Source of the DNA: Metallyticus violacea
Lineage: Eukaryota > Arthropoda > Insecta > Mantodea > Metallyticidae
Assembly (NCBI GenBank): GCA_030762175.1
Contig: CM060830.1
Span: 54,089,001-54,153,000, forward strand
Direction of reading: 5' to 3'
DNA: 64,000 bases
The translations under genes and the position numbers were made by a program. The notes beneath the pieces are model-generated. The model did not search any database. It saw only the letters and a list, made by a program, of their open reading frames with translations, and was not told where the DNA came from. Positions 11,691 to 23,310 of this stretch are shown one piece after another (position 1 is the stretch's first letter; every line of letters begins with the position of its first letter).

Positions 11691-12546
11691 AAATTTGTAA
11701 GTGCAATTGATGGTAATTATTATAAATAGCTATCCACGACTACAATTTTTATATATGTAAATTTGAATAAAAATGTCAAAATTCTACAAAAAACTTCGCA
11801 CTACATGGAATCAGTACAGTTTATTGAATAATGTTAATGTAGCCTGTATGTTAAAACATATTCTCTCAATCCGCCAATAGTTATAGTGGTTATCTACCGC
11901 ATAGTTAGATATACCTAACTATTACGTTAGTGGCTGTACCGCATTAGTGCACTAGCCACTGCCACTGACAGTAATTGATACAGCCATCAGACAAGCATTG
12001 CGTTTGAGTTAGCTAGGAAGCAAATGAATTACAAGGTGCACTAAAGTGAACCGCGATGAAGAGAAAGCTGCAGTCACACTAAATATTTGAGAATCAATCC
12101 AAAGCAGCCATAGCTATTAGCAATGGAAAAATATGTAAGTGTCTTGAACCAACTAATAGAGAAAAAAGTTTGTCTTAGAATAACACGAAAAATAATAAGT
12201 TAGCTGTTAAGAATATTTAATATTAATACCACAGTATATGAAGAATGTTTTGACGTTTTCTTGTTGTAAAAAATGTCTTTTACAGTGATTTTAGATTGAA
12301 AATAATTTATCTTCTACAGCAGATGGAAATATAAAGAAATAATCATACTACATCAACAAAATGTCAATATCAAGCGGCTGCTTCAAAACCAAAATGGTGA
12401 TCTCCTTTTTGTTGCAACGATGATTATTTTCAACCAATCATAAGGATATTGGAACATTATAATTCATTATATCGTTACTTTTGTCACTGCCGAATTGTTC
12501 ATATCTAAAGAACAATAAATACCGGTAGTTAATGACTTTTAATGTA
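11691..12546. other. Unannotated interval
   Basis: AT-rich sequence with no recognisable gene or repeat. It ends at the TA target of the mariner that follows. Confidence 0.4.
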
Positions 12547-13823
12547 CGAGGGTAGATCCATAAGTTTCCGGCCTAACCATTTTCTAGGATAAAGACAAAA
12601 ACTATATTTCATTTTCAATATAGTTACCTTTTATTGCAATACACTTTTCACATCTTTCAATTAACATTTCAATCACCCCCCTCAAATAGTCAGAAATCTT
12701 GTCTGCAAAATGGACATAAATAGCATCCATCACTTCTTCACTTTAATTTCTTTCCTCGAAGGTTGTTCTTGAGTTTTGAGAAGAGGAAATAGTCGCTGGG
12801 AGCTAGATCTGGGCTGTAGGGTGGATTGTCGATCTCCTTGAAGCCACATTTCTTCACAGCTTCCTTTGCAATAAAAGATGTGTGCACAGGCACGTTGTCG
12901 TGAAGAAGGCGCACACCACCACTCAGTTTTCCTGGCCTTTTCTCTTTGATAGAAGCACGTAGCCTGTGCAGTAGGCCAGCATAGTACTCCCCATTTACTG
13001 TGGTGTTCCTCTCCTTGAAATCAATGGAGAGTATTCCTTCACAGTCCCAAAAGATTGTGGCCATGATCTTCTTGGTTGACTGAGTGACCTTGGCCTTTAG
13101 AGGCGGTGCTTGGCCAGGTTTACGGCACTCCATTACTTTTCTTTTAGACAAGGGATCATAGTAAAGGATCATATATTTTCATTTCGTGTAACAATGGTTT
13201 GCAAAACCTCTCTCTCGTTGCCACGGCATGCCCGACAATAGACGACGCGTTGCTGCTTTTGGACTGAGGAAAGAAGTCTAGGCTCCCATCTTGCACTAAC
13301 CTTATTCATGTTTTAAGGCTCATGAATAATTCGAAGGACTGTTGTTTTACAAAGACCCAACCTTGATGCTATTTCTGTAACTTTGAGCCGCAGGTCTTTC
13401 ATAATTTCTCCTTTCACAACAGCGAGCGATGTTTTCAGGAGTGAGCACCTGCAAGGACCGACCTGCACGCTCTTCGTCTTCAGTGCTTTCTCGACCCATT
13501 CGAAAAAGTTTGGTTCATTCTTTTACGGTAGAATATGAGGGGGATTCCTCCCCACATATATCGCCAATCGCTATTTAAATTCTTTTGTAGTAAGTGCTTC
13601 TTTTGTGAAAAACTTAATAACTGCTCGAAATTCCATTTTGAACATGTCACAATCTTCTACATATAGCCTTCCTTATGCCGCTATATCTGAACAACTGAAC
13701 ATAGCGGAGCGGAAGTTGCAGTTGCAATTATTTAATTAATAGACAAGGTATGACACCAGATAAGGCTTTTGTGAAGGCGATAATCCTTATCGCCGAGGCC
13801 GGAAACTTGTGGACCTACTCTCA
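12547..13823 (-). mobile_element. Mariner M1 (D34D family), inactive
   Basis: This 1,277-bp element has imperfect terminal inverted repeats: left cgagggtagatccataagtt, right the complement of agtaggtccacaagtttccg. The inner right end carries cgataaggattatcgcc. A TA precedes the left end; the right-hand TA is not intact. It is the longest of three related copies (M2, M3). The transposase is read on the minus strand from about 13640. Poly-C variation (tcacccccctc) lies near the C-terminal coding end. Confidence 0.9.
12600..13640 (-). pseudogene. Mariner M1 transposase pseudogene
   Basis: Mariner transposases bind the TIRs through two N-terminal helix-turn-helix domains and cut with a DD34D triad. 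Here the frame starts near 13640 (MEFRAVIKFFTKEAL), has early stops and frameshifts, and includes RLGLCKTTVLRIIHEP (second helix-turn-helix) and a WVPRLL-type linker. The first catalytic motif, normally GDET, reads RNEN, so the first Asp is lost. The longest open stretch, 12738-13172 (144 codons), holds the second Asp in LLHDN (residue 92) and the third in PDLAPSDYFLF (residue 127), exactly 34 residues apart. A 4-5-bp deletion near 12735 then shifts the frame; the shifted sequence still reads DEEVMDAIYVHFADKIS and ends with GNYIE-like residues. Confidence 0.9.
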
Positions 13824-16714
13824 TTGTTCATATGTGAACAGGAATAAAGTACCATACGCTAAACACATTTTTACCTTTGTTTCGTTTTTATTCTCTTCAA
13901 ATGATCATAGCCTGGTTTGGGGCAGTGTTCATTTATTGCTGCAGGACGTTGCTTAGTAACATAATTAAGAGTAGATGCTATGCTGTGGAGATGGCTATGT
14001 CCTCCAACACCTTCCTTCTTTTCGATTCAGAAACAGCTAAGAGGTTTCAGTGGGTTGGGAATCTATCAGCTCTTTTATTTAGAAATTTGTATGGAGCTTC
14101 TTCATTATGTGTACCCAGTGACCCAGGTATTTTGAGTTGAACCAAAAAAAAAATTATATGTAATGATTTTATTCAAATTGTAAGTAAATCATTTGCCATA
14201 ATATTTTTAGTTGCATTTGGAATGTATTGTCCATAAGTGTTCTAGGGAAATTGGGAAGAAGCTGTTATTCCGGACAAAGTTTTAAATTTTTGTTTCTTTT
14301 AAAATGAAAGGCATTGCCTATTTTGGTTTCTGTCATTCCTGCGCCCAAATTTGATACAACTTATTTAAATGGGCCGGCGTTTTACGATCTATTATGAAAG
14401 ACTTTATTAAAGTTTTTATTTGTTGAAAATATTAATCATATTGTGAATCTATCACGCTTTATCGTTGCTGAACTTTTCTATTTTATGTTAAAAATAAATA
14501 TGCTGCATTTTACATTTAATTTCATTCAATTTAAAAAAAATTGCATATGCTATGTACATAACTTGATGTTGTTTAGCAAATTATATTTAATTATTACTGA
14601 ATATTTGTGAGTTAATACCTTTCTCGTATATTATCGAGTCACCTTTTTAGGAACATAGTTTGAGGGGTTTTTCTCCGGCACATTTCAAAAGGTAAAACTT
14701 GAAGACATCAACGATAAGATGTATAAAATTTATTACTGCACGGTGCACCTTGCTTCATAGTATTTTACAAGCACTGTAGATAACATCGCTGTTCGCCCTA
14801 TCACTTTGATTCTTTTTCACTTGTATCTAGTAAAGTAAATTGGTGTGCATTTGATAATTTTGAAAAGTAAATTTGTTAGCATTAATATTAAGCAAAGTGT
14901 GGTACTGTATCATTCCCGTGGGTCATCATCAGATGTAGAAACTAATCATTGCTATTCAACAAATGACAATTTTTTTGCCTTGAAATTTTTATAACAATAA
15001 CTTATATAACACTGAATTCACGTGGTCACTTACTGTAAGATTATTGATTTTTGTAACCGCCACCATAAGCCAGTGTCCTTTCTTACTTCTTTACTTTAAA
15101 TGTTTATATTTAATAAAGTAACTTCTGAAGCGTTTCTCATACAATGTTTTCAAATTAATGATTTATATAATGTAACTTTAGAATCTTACCAAACTTCCGT
15201 GGTTTTACAATTGTATAAATAACGGTAGCATTTATACAATGGTTAACTTCGGATTTCTACTCTTAGGATGGCCTAAATACTCACGGGATTGTGGAAACCT
15301 CTCTGATTCTGCAGGTAAATTTTTAAGTGGTGACGCAAGTTTGGCAATCAGAGGAAAGTGCTCTAACTAAAGCCGCCTTAATCACGAAAGGAAAAGTTTG
15401 CTAAAGCCGCCTTCCAAGAGAGTAAACCTCTGGGTTCACCGTGAGTAAACACCGCGACACCTGATGAAACTCAGTGTACAGAAAATACAAATGTATTATT
15501 TAAAGTTCAAAAATAAAACTGAACTTTCTATAAAATTTACTTTAGAGTTTTGAGTTCAGGTTGAGACTCAAGTCATGATAGAGAAATAATAAGTTAGAAA
15601 GTTTTCTGATACCATTGTAAGCTCATGGACCTAATACTAAAGTAATTACCATACAGTTTTTGTCCTTACTTCTTTTAACGAAAGGCCATAACTCACCAGC
15701 ACTGAAGACTGTGTAATTTACCAGTTGACAGTGAGTGGTTTGGATCCTCAAGTGGAATGCTCTCAACATGACCACTTGCTGAGAAACGGTTCGTGGCATA
15801 CACTCCTGGCATTGCCTTAACTTCACAAGAATATCGTCATCTTAGAAGATCCAGATTACAATTGTCTCTTTGATTGCGTCATAATTTCTTCGCTTACAAA
15901 TATGCAGAAACTTGAACAACAGATATATTGACCATACCTTTTCAGAATCCAAAGACAAGCAAGCTTCAAAGGAATTCAGAGAAATGTTCAGATTTATATC
16001 TCCCTCTGTAAGTCACCATTGATTTTACATGAGCAATACTTCCGTAGCAAACACTAAATTAGTGAACGATAGTCTTCAGCTGTTTTAAAACAAGCAGAAT
16101 CTGTAAAACCTCCCCCTTTAACCTTTCCTGGTTAAGACGTACTAGCATGATGAAAACTCAAAAGATAAAATGCCCTCGAGCCCTCTCTCAGACAGTAGGC
16201 GCACACGCATTTTAACATTTTATTTCAGCTGGAAGAATAGAAAACGTGGATATATATACACATTGCGTACATAATTTATAACGTTCATATCCTTAGGTAT
16301 TAAGATGTATAACAATTATTTTTCCTAAATGGCACGCTAGACACAAACTGTTACACATTTTTGTAAAAGTGTGTAAAAAAGAATGTGATATACGTTTAAC
16401 AAATGCCGCATTTACAGTTATAAGCAACATTCCTTACTTTTTGTTCACTCTGTATGTTGCTGCACTATTAATCCATGTTATTTCCAGGAAACTAGTATCT
16501 CTAATCGTTCTTGGAGTATGGACAGTTAAATAGTCATTTCAATGGTAATAACGAACTTAATCATCAAAAATGTTTTGTATAACTTTCAATTATTTTCCTT
16601 ATTCTCCGCTACTATTTGTTTTACTGTGGTCATTAATAATATGGGGTATGGTACTACATGTTTGAATGAGGCACCAGGTTATTGGCACTAAACGGCAGCA
16701 TTAGTTCAGTTGCA
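13824..16714. other. Unannotated AT-rich DNA
   Basis: No gene or repeat I recognise. Short frames at 13877-14140 and 15623-15826 show no domain features. An A-run follows the stop near 14140, but nothing else suggests a transcript end. Confidence 0.4.
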
Positions 16715-18450
16715 ATTGCTGATATTCTATACGAGGCAATCGGTGTTTACAGTAGCGAAACAGCAATTGCAAGATGGCGGCGTCTTCGAGTAAGTGTACA
16801 ATGCTTGAACAGTGTTTCATTGTATGATTTTTATAGGCAACTTTATAGGATCAAAGAATAATCATATTGAATTACTTTTAATTGACGGTGTGAATTGTCT
16901 GTCACGTCAAGTTGTTCACAGTTGGGAGCAAAACTTCTTTTAACGTAACCAGGAAGTGTAAATTTAGCAAATAATAAAGCAATATGCACTTTACACTGTA
17001 TTTCAGAAAATTTTAAAGCTAACAATATGAAAATTTTGAGAGAGATTAGGAACTCTTCTAAAGATGTTCTATAAAATGTAATACTCTAATGTACATAAAA
17101 AAGTTTAAACCAAAATAAAATCTAGTTAAAAACTGAAAACACGTGACATAGCAATGTATTGTTCTATAAACTATTGGTGGAATTGAATTTTTTTAAAACC
17201 TAAATTGCAGACTTAAGTAGAAAAATGTATATAAAGTAGTTGCTTAAAATGGAATTAATTTTCAAATTTTGAAAACAATACAAAAATGGTTTTTATTTCT
17301 CATTGATATTAATTATCAACGAATGGCGATATTTAAATATTTCTAGTTACCACACTTCACATTATGTGTGTGCACTTTTTCAACAAGCTTGGTTCCAGCC
17401 AATCCTGAGAAAAATGCATTATGACAAAATTTTAAGTTATCGGTAAATAAGATTTATTTTTATTTAAAAAACTTTTTATGTTTATTAGAAAATGAAAATT
17501 TACAGGACATCTTTATAGTACTCTTAACATCTCATAAATTTTCCTATTGATATCTTTATAAGTTTCTGAGACACAGTGCAACATGTATACTGCTGCAATA
17601 TTTGTTTGGTTTACACTTCCTGGTTATTTTAAGGGTGGATACTGCGTCGAGCTGCCAGCGGCGTTGCCAAAGAGACGAATTTGCAATGAGTTGAAGACTT
17701 AATCCGATCAGAGAGGGATAACTATAGACACTATAGCTGCTGCTGTTGATTGTTCATACGGCATGGCTTACCTCATAATGCATGACAGTTAGGTTTTCAT
17801 AAAGTCTGTGCATGATGAGTGCTACTCATGCATAAAATGCAAAGAACGGGTCTGACATTACAGCATCTCAGTCGCTACCATGACGAAGAACACGATGTGC
17901 TAGTGCGAATTACCACAGGTGTTCACCATTACCAGGTCGAGACAACGCGTGCGTTTGCAGTGGAAACATTCTGCGTTACATGCGAGGGGGGGGGGGGTTA
18001 AAGTGACAGCATCCGCTGGGAAAGAGATGACACAGTTTTCTGCGATCACAAAGGTATACTGCTCACTGCATTCCAGCCTCAAGGGCAAGCCGTAAATACC
18101 GACTGCTACTGTAATGTCCTTAGTGAATTCCATAAGGATATAGAACAACCATGATTCTTCACCAAGGGCGTGTTTTATTTTTGTGCGACAACGTGTCTCC
18201 TCATGCTACCAACAAGACAAATGAAACGCTGCGAAATTTCAAAACGGGAAGTCCCCCAGCATCCTCCGTATAGCCCCAACCTTGCTCCAAGCGACTTTCA
18301 TTTGTTCGGCCCCCTTAAACATTTTTCAGGTGAACAGCTCGAAGATGAAGCTGTAGAAAGCGGGGTCACCGCCTGATTCCGACAGCAGCCCAAACAATTT
18401 CATTCAGGGGCTTGTGGAATGATGAAGCAAATACTTCAATGTACAATGTA
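16715..18450 (+). pseudogene. Mariner-like transposase remnant (lineage A), second copy
   Basis: Block 1 (about 16755-16940) matches the lineage A copy at 3430-4776: gcaagatggcggcgtcttcg, then a gtcacgtcaagttgttcac stretch and agttgggagcaaaacttc, encoding the first helix-turn-helix. About 700 bp of unrelated-looking sequence follows. Block 2 (17640-18450) reads VEDLIRSERDN, GLTLQHLSRYHDEEHDVLVR, FCDHKGILLTAFQPQGQAVN and finally HPPYSPNLAPSDFHLFGPLK, the third-Asp motif, followed by RQQPKQF. Thus most of the transposase order is visible through many stops and frameshifts. The first Asp site reads TTGVHHYQVE and lacks the GDES motif. A 12-base G run (17986-17997) interrupts the reading frame. 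The gap between blocks could be an insertion or decay, so they may also be two copies. Confidence 0.75.
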
Positions 18451-18803
18451 TACTGAGAAATACTCAGTATTTTTATTTGTTAAATTCTTATATAGCATTT
18501 GTGACTTACTTAGTGACTCGTATTTTTCTCCCATTAATTTAAACAAACCGATGGTATAATTTATTATTTTAACGTTTGAGTTCAAGTTAATCAGATACTA
18601 TTAAGAGTTCTGCAGATTAATGCTTGTTCCGAATAACAATTCAAAACATTTGAACCTTTAACTAAACTTATTGTTTAGAATCTAAAAGACTCAAAGTTCA
18701 GGAATCACCAAACATGTGAGAAGAGAGAAGGAAGCACTTTAATGAGTAAATAAATGGGTAAATTATTATAATTTTCTCAATTTGGCTTATTTTGAAAGGA
18801 AAT
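18451..18803. other. Unannotated interval
   Basis: AT-rich and without recognisable features. Its last 11 bases (tgaaaggaaat, 18793-18803) are the left target-site duplication of the next SINE. Confidence 0.4.
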
Positions 18804-19102
18804 TGTTGTTGGTTTGATTTATTTATGGACGCTCTTTAACATCTCAGATCATCAGCGTCCCATTCAATTCGGGGCGTGAAACGGCAGACAAATTTTGCTC
18901 AGAGTCCTCTTCTTTCACGCTTGAGGTTCTTTTTCGTGACGTGAATGTACCACACGGGACTCACGGCTTTACTTCCCTTCCGAATGAAGCCATACTTAGG
19001 ATTTTTACGCCTGAAAAAATCCATTGATTCTGGCCGGGTTTGAACCCGCGATCTTGGGTTTAGAAGGCAAGTATGGTTACCACTATACAACCAGGACCGA
19101 TA
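18804..19102 (-). mobile_element. SINE-A copy 3
   Basis: A full-length copy read from right to left: the tRNA-like head at about 19030-19100 has the B-box complement gggtttgaacccgcgatc and the A-box complement. The body with cttccgaatgaag and the cgtcccattcaattc block precede a TTTGATTTATTTA tail. The 11-bp direct repeat tgaaaggaaat at 18793-18803 and 19103-19113 is a clean target-site duplication. Confidence 0.92.
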
Positions 19103-19197
19103 TGAAAGGAAATGAAAAATATATTTCTTACTTGTTTATTTTCAGAATGTTTTTTCTGGACAGTAGTTTGTAAGGGTATATAAAATGGTTCTATATA

Positions 19198-19308
19198 TAA
19201 CAAATTAACAGTAATTATAGAAGCTTTAAAAAGTTAAAACACCAAGATAAAGTCACGCTTGAAATCTTAGTGTTTTATCCTTTTAAAGCTTCTACTGTTA
19301 ATTTGTTA
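19198..19308. repeat. Inverted repeat with long-stem hairpin potential
   Basis: The left arm 19198-19248 (starting taacaaattaacagtaat, ending accaagat) is complementary to the right arm 19264-19308 (starting atcttagtgttttatcc, ending atttgtta). The arms pair over about 45 bp, broken by a 6-base bulge in the left arm and three or four single mismatches. The loop is about 15 bases. It could be a minimal MITE, a small-RNA precursor or a fold-back relic; the sequence alone does not decide. The motif tgttacattgctaata at the right edge recurs near 53990. Confidence 0.85.
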
Positions 19309-19350
19309 CATTGCTAATAGTGTTACTTTATTTTTATTTTATATATTTAT

Positions 19351-19368
19351 GCGCGCGCGCGTGTGTGT
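19351..19368. repeat. Short (GC)n(GT)n run
   Basis: Alternating purine-pyrimidine tract gcgcgcgcgcgtgtgtgt in otherwise AT-rich DNA. Such tracts can adopt Z-DNA, but nothing more is shown here. Confidence 0.85.
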
Positions 19369-19996
19369 ATGCTTTCGGTATAAGACGATTATTTCTAGAT
19401 AAATAAGTTTAAACATGGCGGTATGTGCACCGAAGATGAAACACGCTCAGCACTTATTAAGTTCATTACATGGATTTCATTGTAAATGAAATTGTGATAT
19501 TTTTATGGAAGACCGCCACGTTAAATTGCCCGGAATTGGTGAGACTACAGACTTTTAAACGCAACGAATGCACAATATAAAAGAAAACAAGGAGAAATAA
19601 TATATAAAAAATATTTGTGCGTAATTGTAGATCGAAACTGCACGGGGACAAACCTTGGATAAAATTGTACGAGCTGTATATGTCACTTCGTTAAAAATAT
19701 TCAGGAAAGATAGGGGTAGCCAATATGAAGAAATTTTATATAAAAACTCAAGTTCGGAAATCTTCCATTTGGGAGTAGACACTTTGTGTGTGTGCTGTCG
19801 ACATAGCAATGCTTAGTGTTATTAAAGAACACATACTGGAAAGAAACGCACTAAGATAACTTACCGCTAGAAAAACAATGCAAATAAATTCGTGCTGTAA
19901 GGTTTCATCGGTTATTGTGTTCACTACGAAACCAGCCAACTATTATCATGTTTATGATAAATCACTGGAAACAGGGAGTCTGCAGAGACTATGGTG
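19369..19996. other. Unannotated interval
   Basis: Minus-strand frames (19466-19651, 19555-19809, 19748-19939) overlap one another and lack motifs. Nothing recognised. It ends with the left target-site duplication actatggtg (19988-19996). Confidence 0.4.
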
Positions 19997-20284
19997 TAAG
20001 TGAGTGAATAGTGTTAACGTCCGTTTTTACTACTGAGGCACCACAGGCGGTGGATACTCGATACATGAGATGAAATGATAAATTGGGAAAGGATATTTTT
20101 TTTGAGGAAGGAAACGTTCCAAGCCTAAGTTTAGGGGTACCTTCCCGGCATTTCCAATTTATGAGGACTGAGGAAAACCTGGAAAAAACCTCAATCAGGG
20201 AGAACGGTCCTGGCGGTATTCGAACCCTAGACCCCCCCGCTCACGAGTCCGGGCCTTAACGACCTCGGCCACCCGTGGCGGTAA
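19997..20284 (-). mobile_element. SINE-B copy 2
   Basis: Full length and read right to left: the head complement gccacccgtggcgg with cttaacgacctcgg, then the B-box complement attcgaaccctag, then the gaacggtcctggcgg block and gaaaacctggaaaaaacctc, the ccttcccggcatttcc segment, and the tail-side gttaacgtccgtttttacta. The 9-bp direct repeat actatggtg (19988-19996, 20285-20293) is a target-site duplication. Confidence 0.92.
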
Positions 20285-20293
20285 ACTATGGTG

Positions 20294-21797
20294 AAAGAAG
20301 AACTTGTAGAACTCATAATTTGGAAGTGCTACACATGAAGTTAGTTCTTTATATTCGTGTCAGTGTAGAGATTCATACATTAAATGTTAACTAAATGTGT
20401 GAGCTGGAATACTATATTACTACTTGACAGAACTCGTCTACTGAAAGGGTCAAACCTTATCAGAACTTCTAAAAGGACATACCATAATATGTCCACTAGC
20501 ATATGTGGGAGAAGCATGATGGCTTACCTGCACACCTTTCCCTTGTTGTCCTTGATATCGTTTAGCAGTGAACTGGATCGGAAAAAGAGATTCAGTTCAT
20601 TCGCCTGATTTAATCCTAATCGATTTTTTCTTGTTGATTCATCTCAGAGAACTCGTTTACGATACACCAATCGAAACATGAGAGAATGATGTTATTGCAA
20701 AAATCATAATTGACTGTGATACCATTAGGAACAATAGTATGGCTTTGCAGTGTCCATATCGACTGTTGGAAAAACATTTTCAATAATCTCTGTGATAAAT
20801 ACTGAACTTAGAATAATTAATTAGCGGTTATAATAATATAATAGACTTCTTGACTTGTTATTCTCCAATTAGAACAGTTAATATACACGCACAACAAAGT
20901 GTTCAGCTCCCGAAATGAATGTTTCCGGATAAGTGCTACTACATGAAAACAGACCATTTTGATCATCTCTATCTTCCCTGAAAGTTTCTAGAAGTCACGT
21001 ATACATTCTTGAACTGAAGCGCCAGTAATAGGGTGATAGTGTGCTGGAGAAGTCCAGATCGCTTTCGACGCCAAAGAAGAAGGAGATTCTCAACGAATAA
21101 TCTTGTAGACTACGTAGAAAAGTATAAATAGTATTATTTAGTCTTTTAGAGCAGTTTTAAAAATTAAGAAATAAACGCCAAGAATGGCGAACAAAAGTTA
21201 TTGTTACGAATTAGACTTAGTAATTATTTTACATTCCTTGGATTAACTCCTGTTTTAGACACGCCGTCATACAAAGGCCAGGAGCAAATGTCACAGGTTT
21301 TGCCTACGTTGTCACTGGGGCCTGATATTCCTGTAACTATTGTGGAGAATATGAACAGGGTCATGGTAGGCTCTGTCATGTTTATGAGATATGGGGACTG
21401 TACAAAGTGCGAACGAGTTTCTGAAGGGAGTTTTAGGAGCAGAGAGGAATACAGTCAGCTGTGACTTTTTACTGGAATTTGGGTACTATGAAAATACTAT
21501 CCATTGTAAAATTAGAATAATTAAGTACTGGTTAAGAATAATAAAATAGAATGACACAACTTTAAGGAATTCATGCTACCAATAAGAGATTGGTATTTGG
21601 GATGAAAGATATTGAACAGCGAAAATTAAAATAAGTTTAACAACACTGGAATGGTAAGCGTGGAAGAAGGCAGCAAGGAATCGTAATTATGTATAGAGGA
21701 AGGCACAAAAAGGCTTAGAGAAATTAACCAATATATTATAGAATATGAATCCAGAGATAAAACACCATTTAGTTTAACAACTGAACTCATAACCAAA
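20294..21797. other. Unannotated interval with an 87-codon frame
   Basis: No identified gene. The plus frame 21201-21464 (87 codons) reads like ordinary protein (few homopolymer runs, GPDIPVTIVENMNRVMVGSV) but matches no family I know and lacks visible splice or promoter support. Confidence 0.4.
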
Positions 21798-21799
21798 TA

Positions 21800-23036
21800 G
21801 GAGGGTAGATCCATGAGTTTTCAGCCTAACCATTTTCTAGGTATGATAAAGCTAAAGCATATTTAACCTTTCAATATAGTTACCCTTTATTGCAATACAC
21901 TGCACTCACATATTTGAATTAACCTTTAATTCCCCCCCCCCCAAATAGTCAGAAATCTTGTCTGCAAAATGGGCATAAACAGCATTCATTACTTCTTCGT
22001 CACACTTAAATTTCCTTCCTCGAAGGTTCTTCTTGAGCCTTGAGAAGAGGAAGTAGTCACTGGGAGCTACATCTGGGCTGTAGGGTGATTGGTCGATCTC
22101 CTTCAAGCCACATTTCTTTACAACTTCCTTTGCAACAAGAACTGTGTGCAGAGAGTTGTCGTGAAGAAAGTGCACACCGCTACTCAGCTTTCCTCGTCTT
22201 TTCTCTTTGATGGAAGCACGTAGACTGTGCAGTAGGCCAGCATAGAACTCCACTCCTTGCAATCAATGAAGAGTATTCCTTCACCCCAAAAAATTGTAGC
22301 CATGATCTTCTTGGTTGACTGAGTGACCTTGGCCTTTAGAGGCGGTGCTTCGCCAGCTTTACTCCTGCTACTTCATTGTTTCTCTTTCGGACAAAGGATC
22401 ATAGTAGGGAACTATAGTCTCACCTCCTGTAACAATGGTTTGCAGAACTTCTCTCTCGTTGGCACGGCAGAGCTCCAAAAATGTCTCATAACATATGACT
22501 CGTTGCTGCTTTTGGACTGGGGAAAGAAGTCTAGGCACCCATCTTACACTAACCTTATTCATGTTTAAATGTTCATGAATAATTCGTATTTCTGTAACTC
22601 TGAGCCGTCGGTCTTTCATAATTTCATCTTCCACAAGAGCGATGTTTTCAAGAGTGAGCACCTCCAAGTGCCGACCTGCGCGTTCTTTGTCTTCAATGCT
22701 TTCTCGACCCATTCGAAAAAGTTTGGCCCATTCTTTTACGGTAGAATATGAGGGGAATGCTTTGCGATATACACCGAATAATCGCTGTTTAATTTAACTA
22801 GGAGTAAGTTCTTCTTTTGTGAAGAAGCTAATCGCAGCCCGAAACTCCGTTTTGAACATGTCACAATCATTTACACATAGTCTTCTTTATAGAACTATAT
22901 ATGACCCACTGAACACAGCACAGCGGAAGTTACAGCTTGCAATTATTTACTCAACAGGCGAGGTATGACACCAGATAAGTCTTGTGAAGGCGATAATCCT
23001 TATCGGCGAGGCCAGAAATTTATGGACCTACCCTGG
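21800..23036 (-). mobile_element. Mariner M2 (D34D family), inactive
   Basis: This 1,237-bp element has both ends intact and TA on each side (21798-21799 and 23037-23038), the hallmark of mariner insertion. The left end is ggagggtagatccatgag; the right end is the complement of ccagggtaggtccataaat. Inner sequence cgataaggattatcgcc-like is shared with M1 and M3. A C run (21932-21942) sits near the C-terminal coding end. Confidence 0.93.
21906..22855 (-). pseudogene. Mariner M2 transposase pseudogene
   Basis: The coding region runs right to left from about 22855. Two open pieces remain. Positions 22368-22712 (114 codons) carry MGRESIEDKERAGRH, the second helix-turn-helix and linker (NKVSVRWVPRLLSPVQKQQR), and the first catalytic site as VTGGET: the expected Asp is Gly. 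Positions 21906-22262 (118 codons) carry the second Asp in FLHDN (residue 35) and the third in YSPDVAPSDYFLF (residue 69). Only 33 residues separate them instead of 34, apparently one codon lost after HDN. A frame break separates the two pieces. The tail reads DEEVMNAVYAHFADKISDYL. The first-Asp loss alone would abolish cutting. Confidence 0.92.
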
Positions 23037-23054
23037 TATATTTCACAAGTTCTC

Positions 23055-23310
23055 AAAATAGAACGGGGATTAGACTGTGGTCATGGAAGGCGATTAAAAT
23101 ATCAGTTGAGACTGGGCAGAGAATATGTGCTTTTCGTGAGGACAGAGAAAACTGCCCAGGTACCGAACAGTGGAGGTTGACTGTGCTTGGAGCTAAGTTT
23201 GCTAAGTAGAATAGGGATAGGTTAGCATGTTGGGATCTGTTTGTACAGGAAGATATTTGCCTAAAGCTAAGTTCTTTTCTATGCAATGTGCATGGAATTA
23301 GGAGCTCTTT
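23055..23310 (+). pseudogene. LINE C-terminal shard (family L)
   Basis: The segment with caggtaccgaacagtggagg, ggagctaagtttgctaagta and gataggttagcatgttggg is shared with the reverse complement of 58785-58935. Its end also resembles the last coding part of the LINE at 31605-32845 (gattggcatgctgggacctg there). Reading frames give DRLACWDLFVQ-like sequence against RGRLACWDLFANDI in that LINE. It therefore appears to be the 3' end of a related LINE ORF2 without recognisable catalytic domains. Confidence 0.6.

Noticed and set aside
21201..21464. Host exon of 87 codons
   Set aside because: It reads smoothly but has no recognisable family and no clear acceptor or donor pair; kept only as unannotated sequence.
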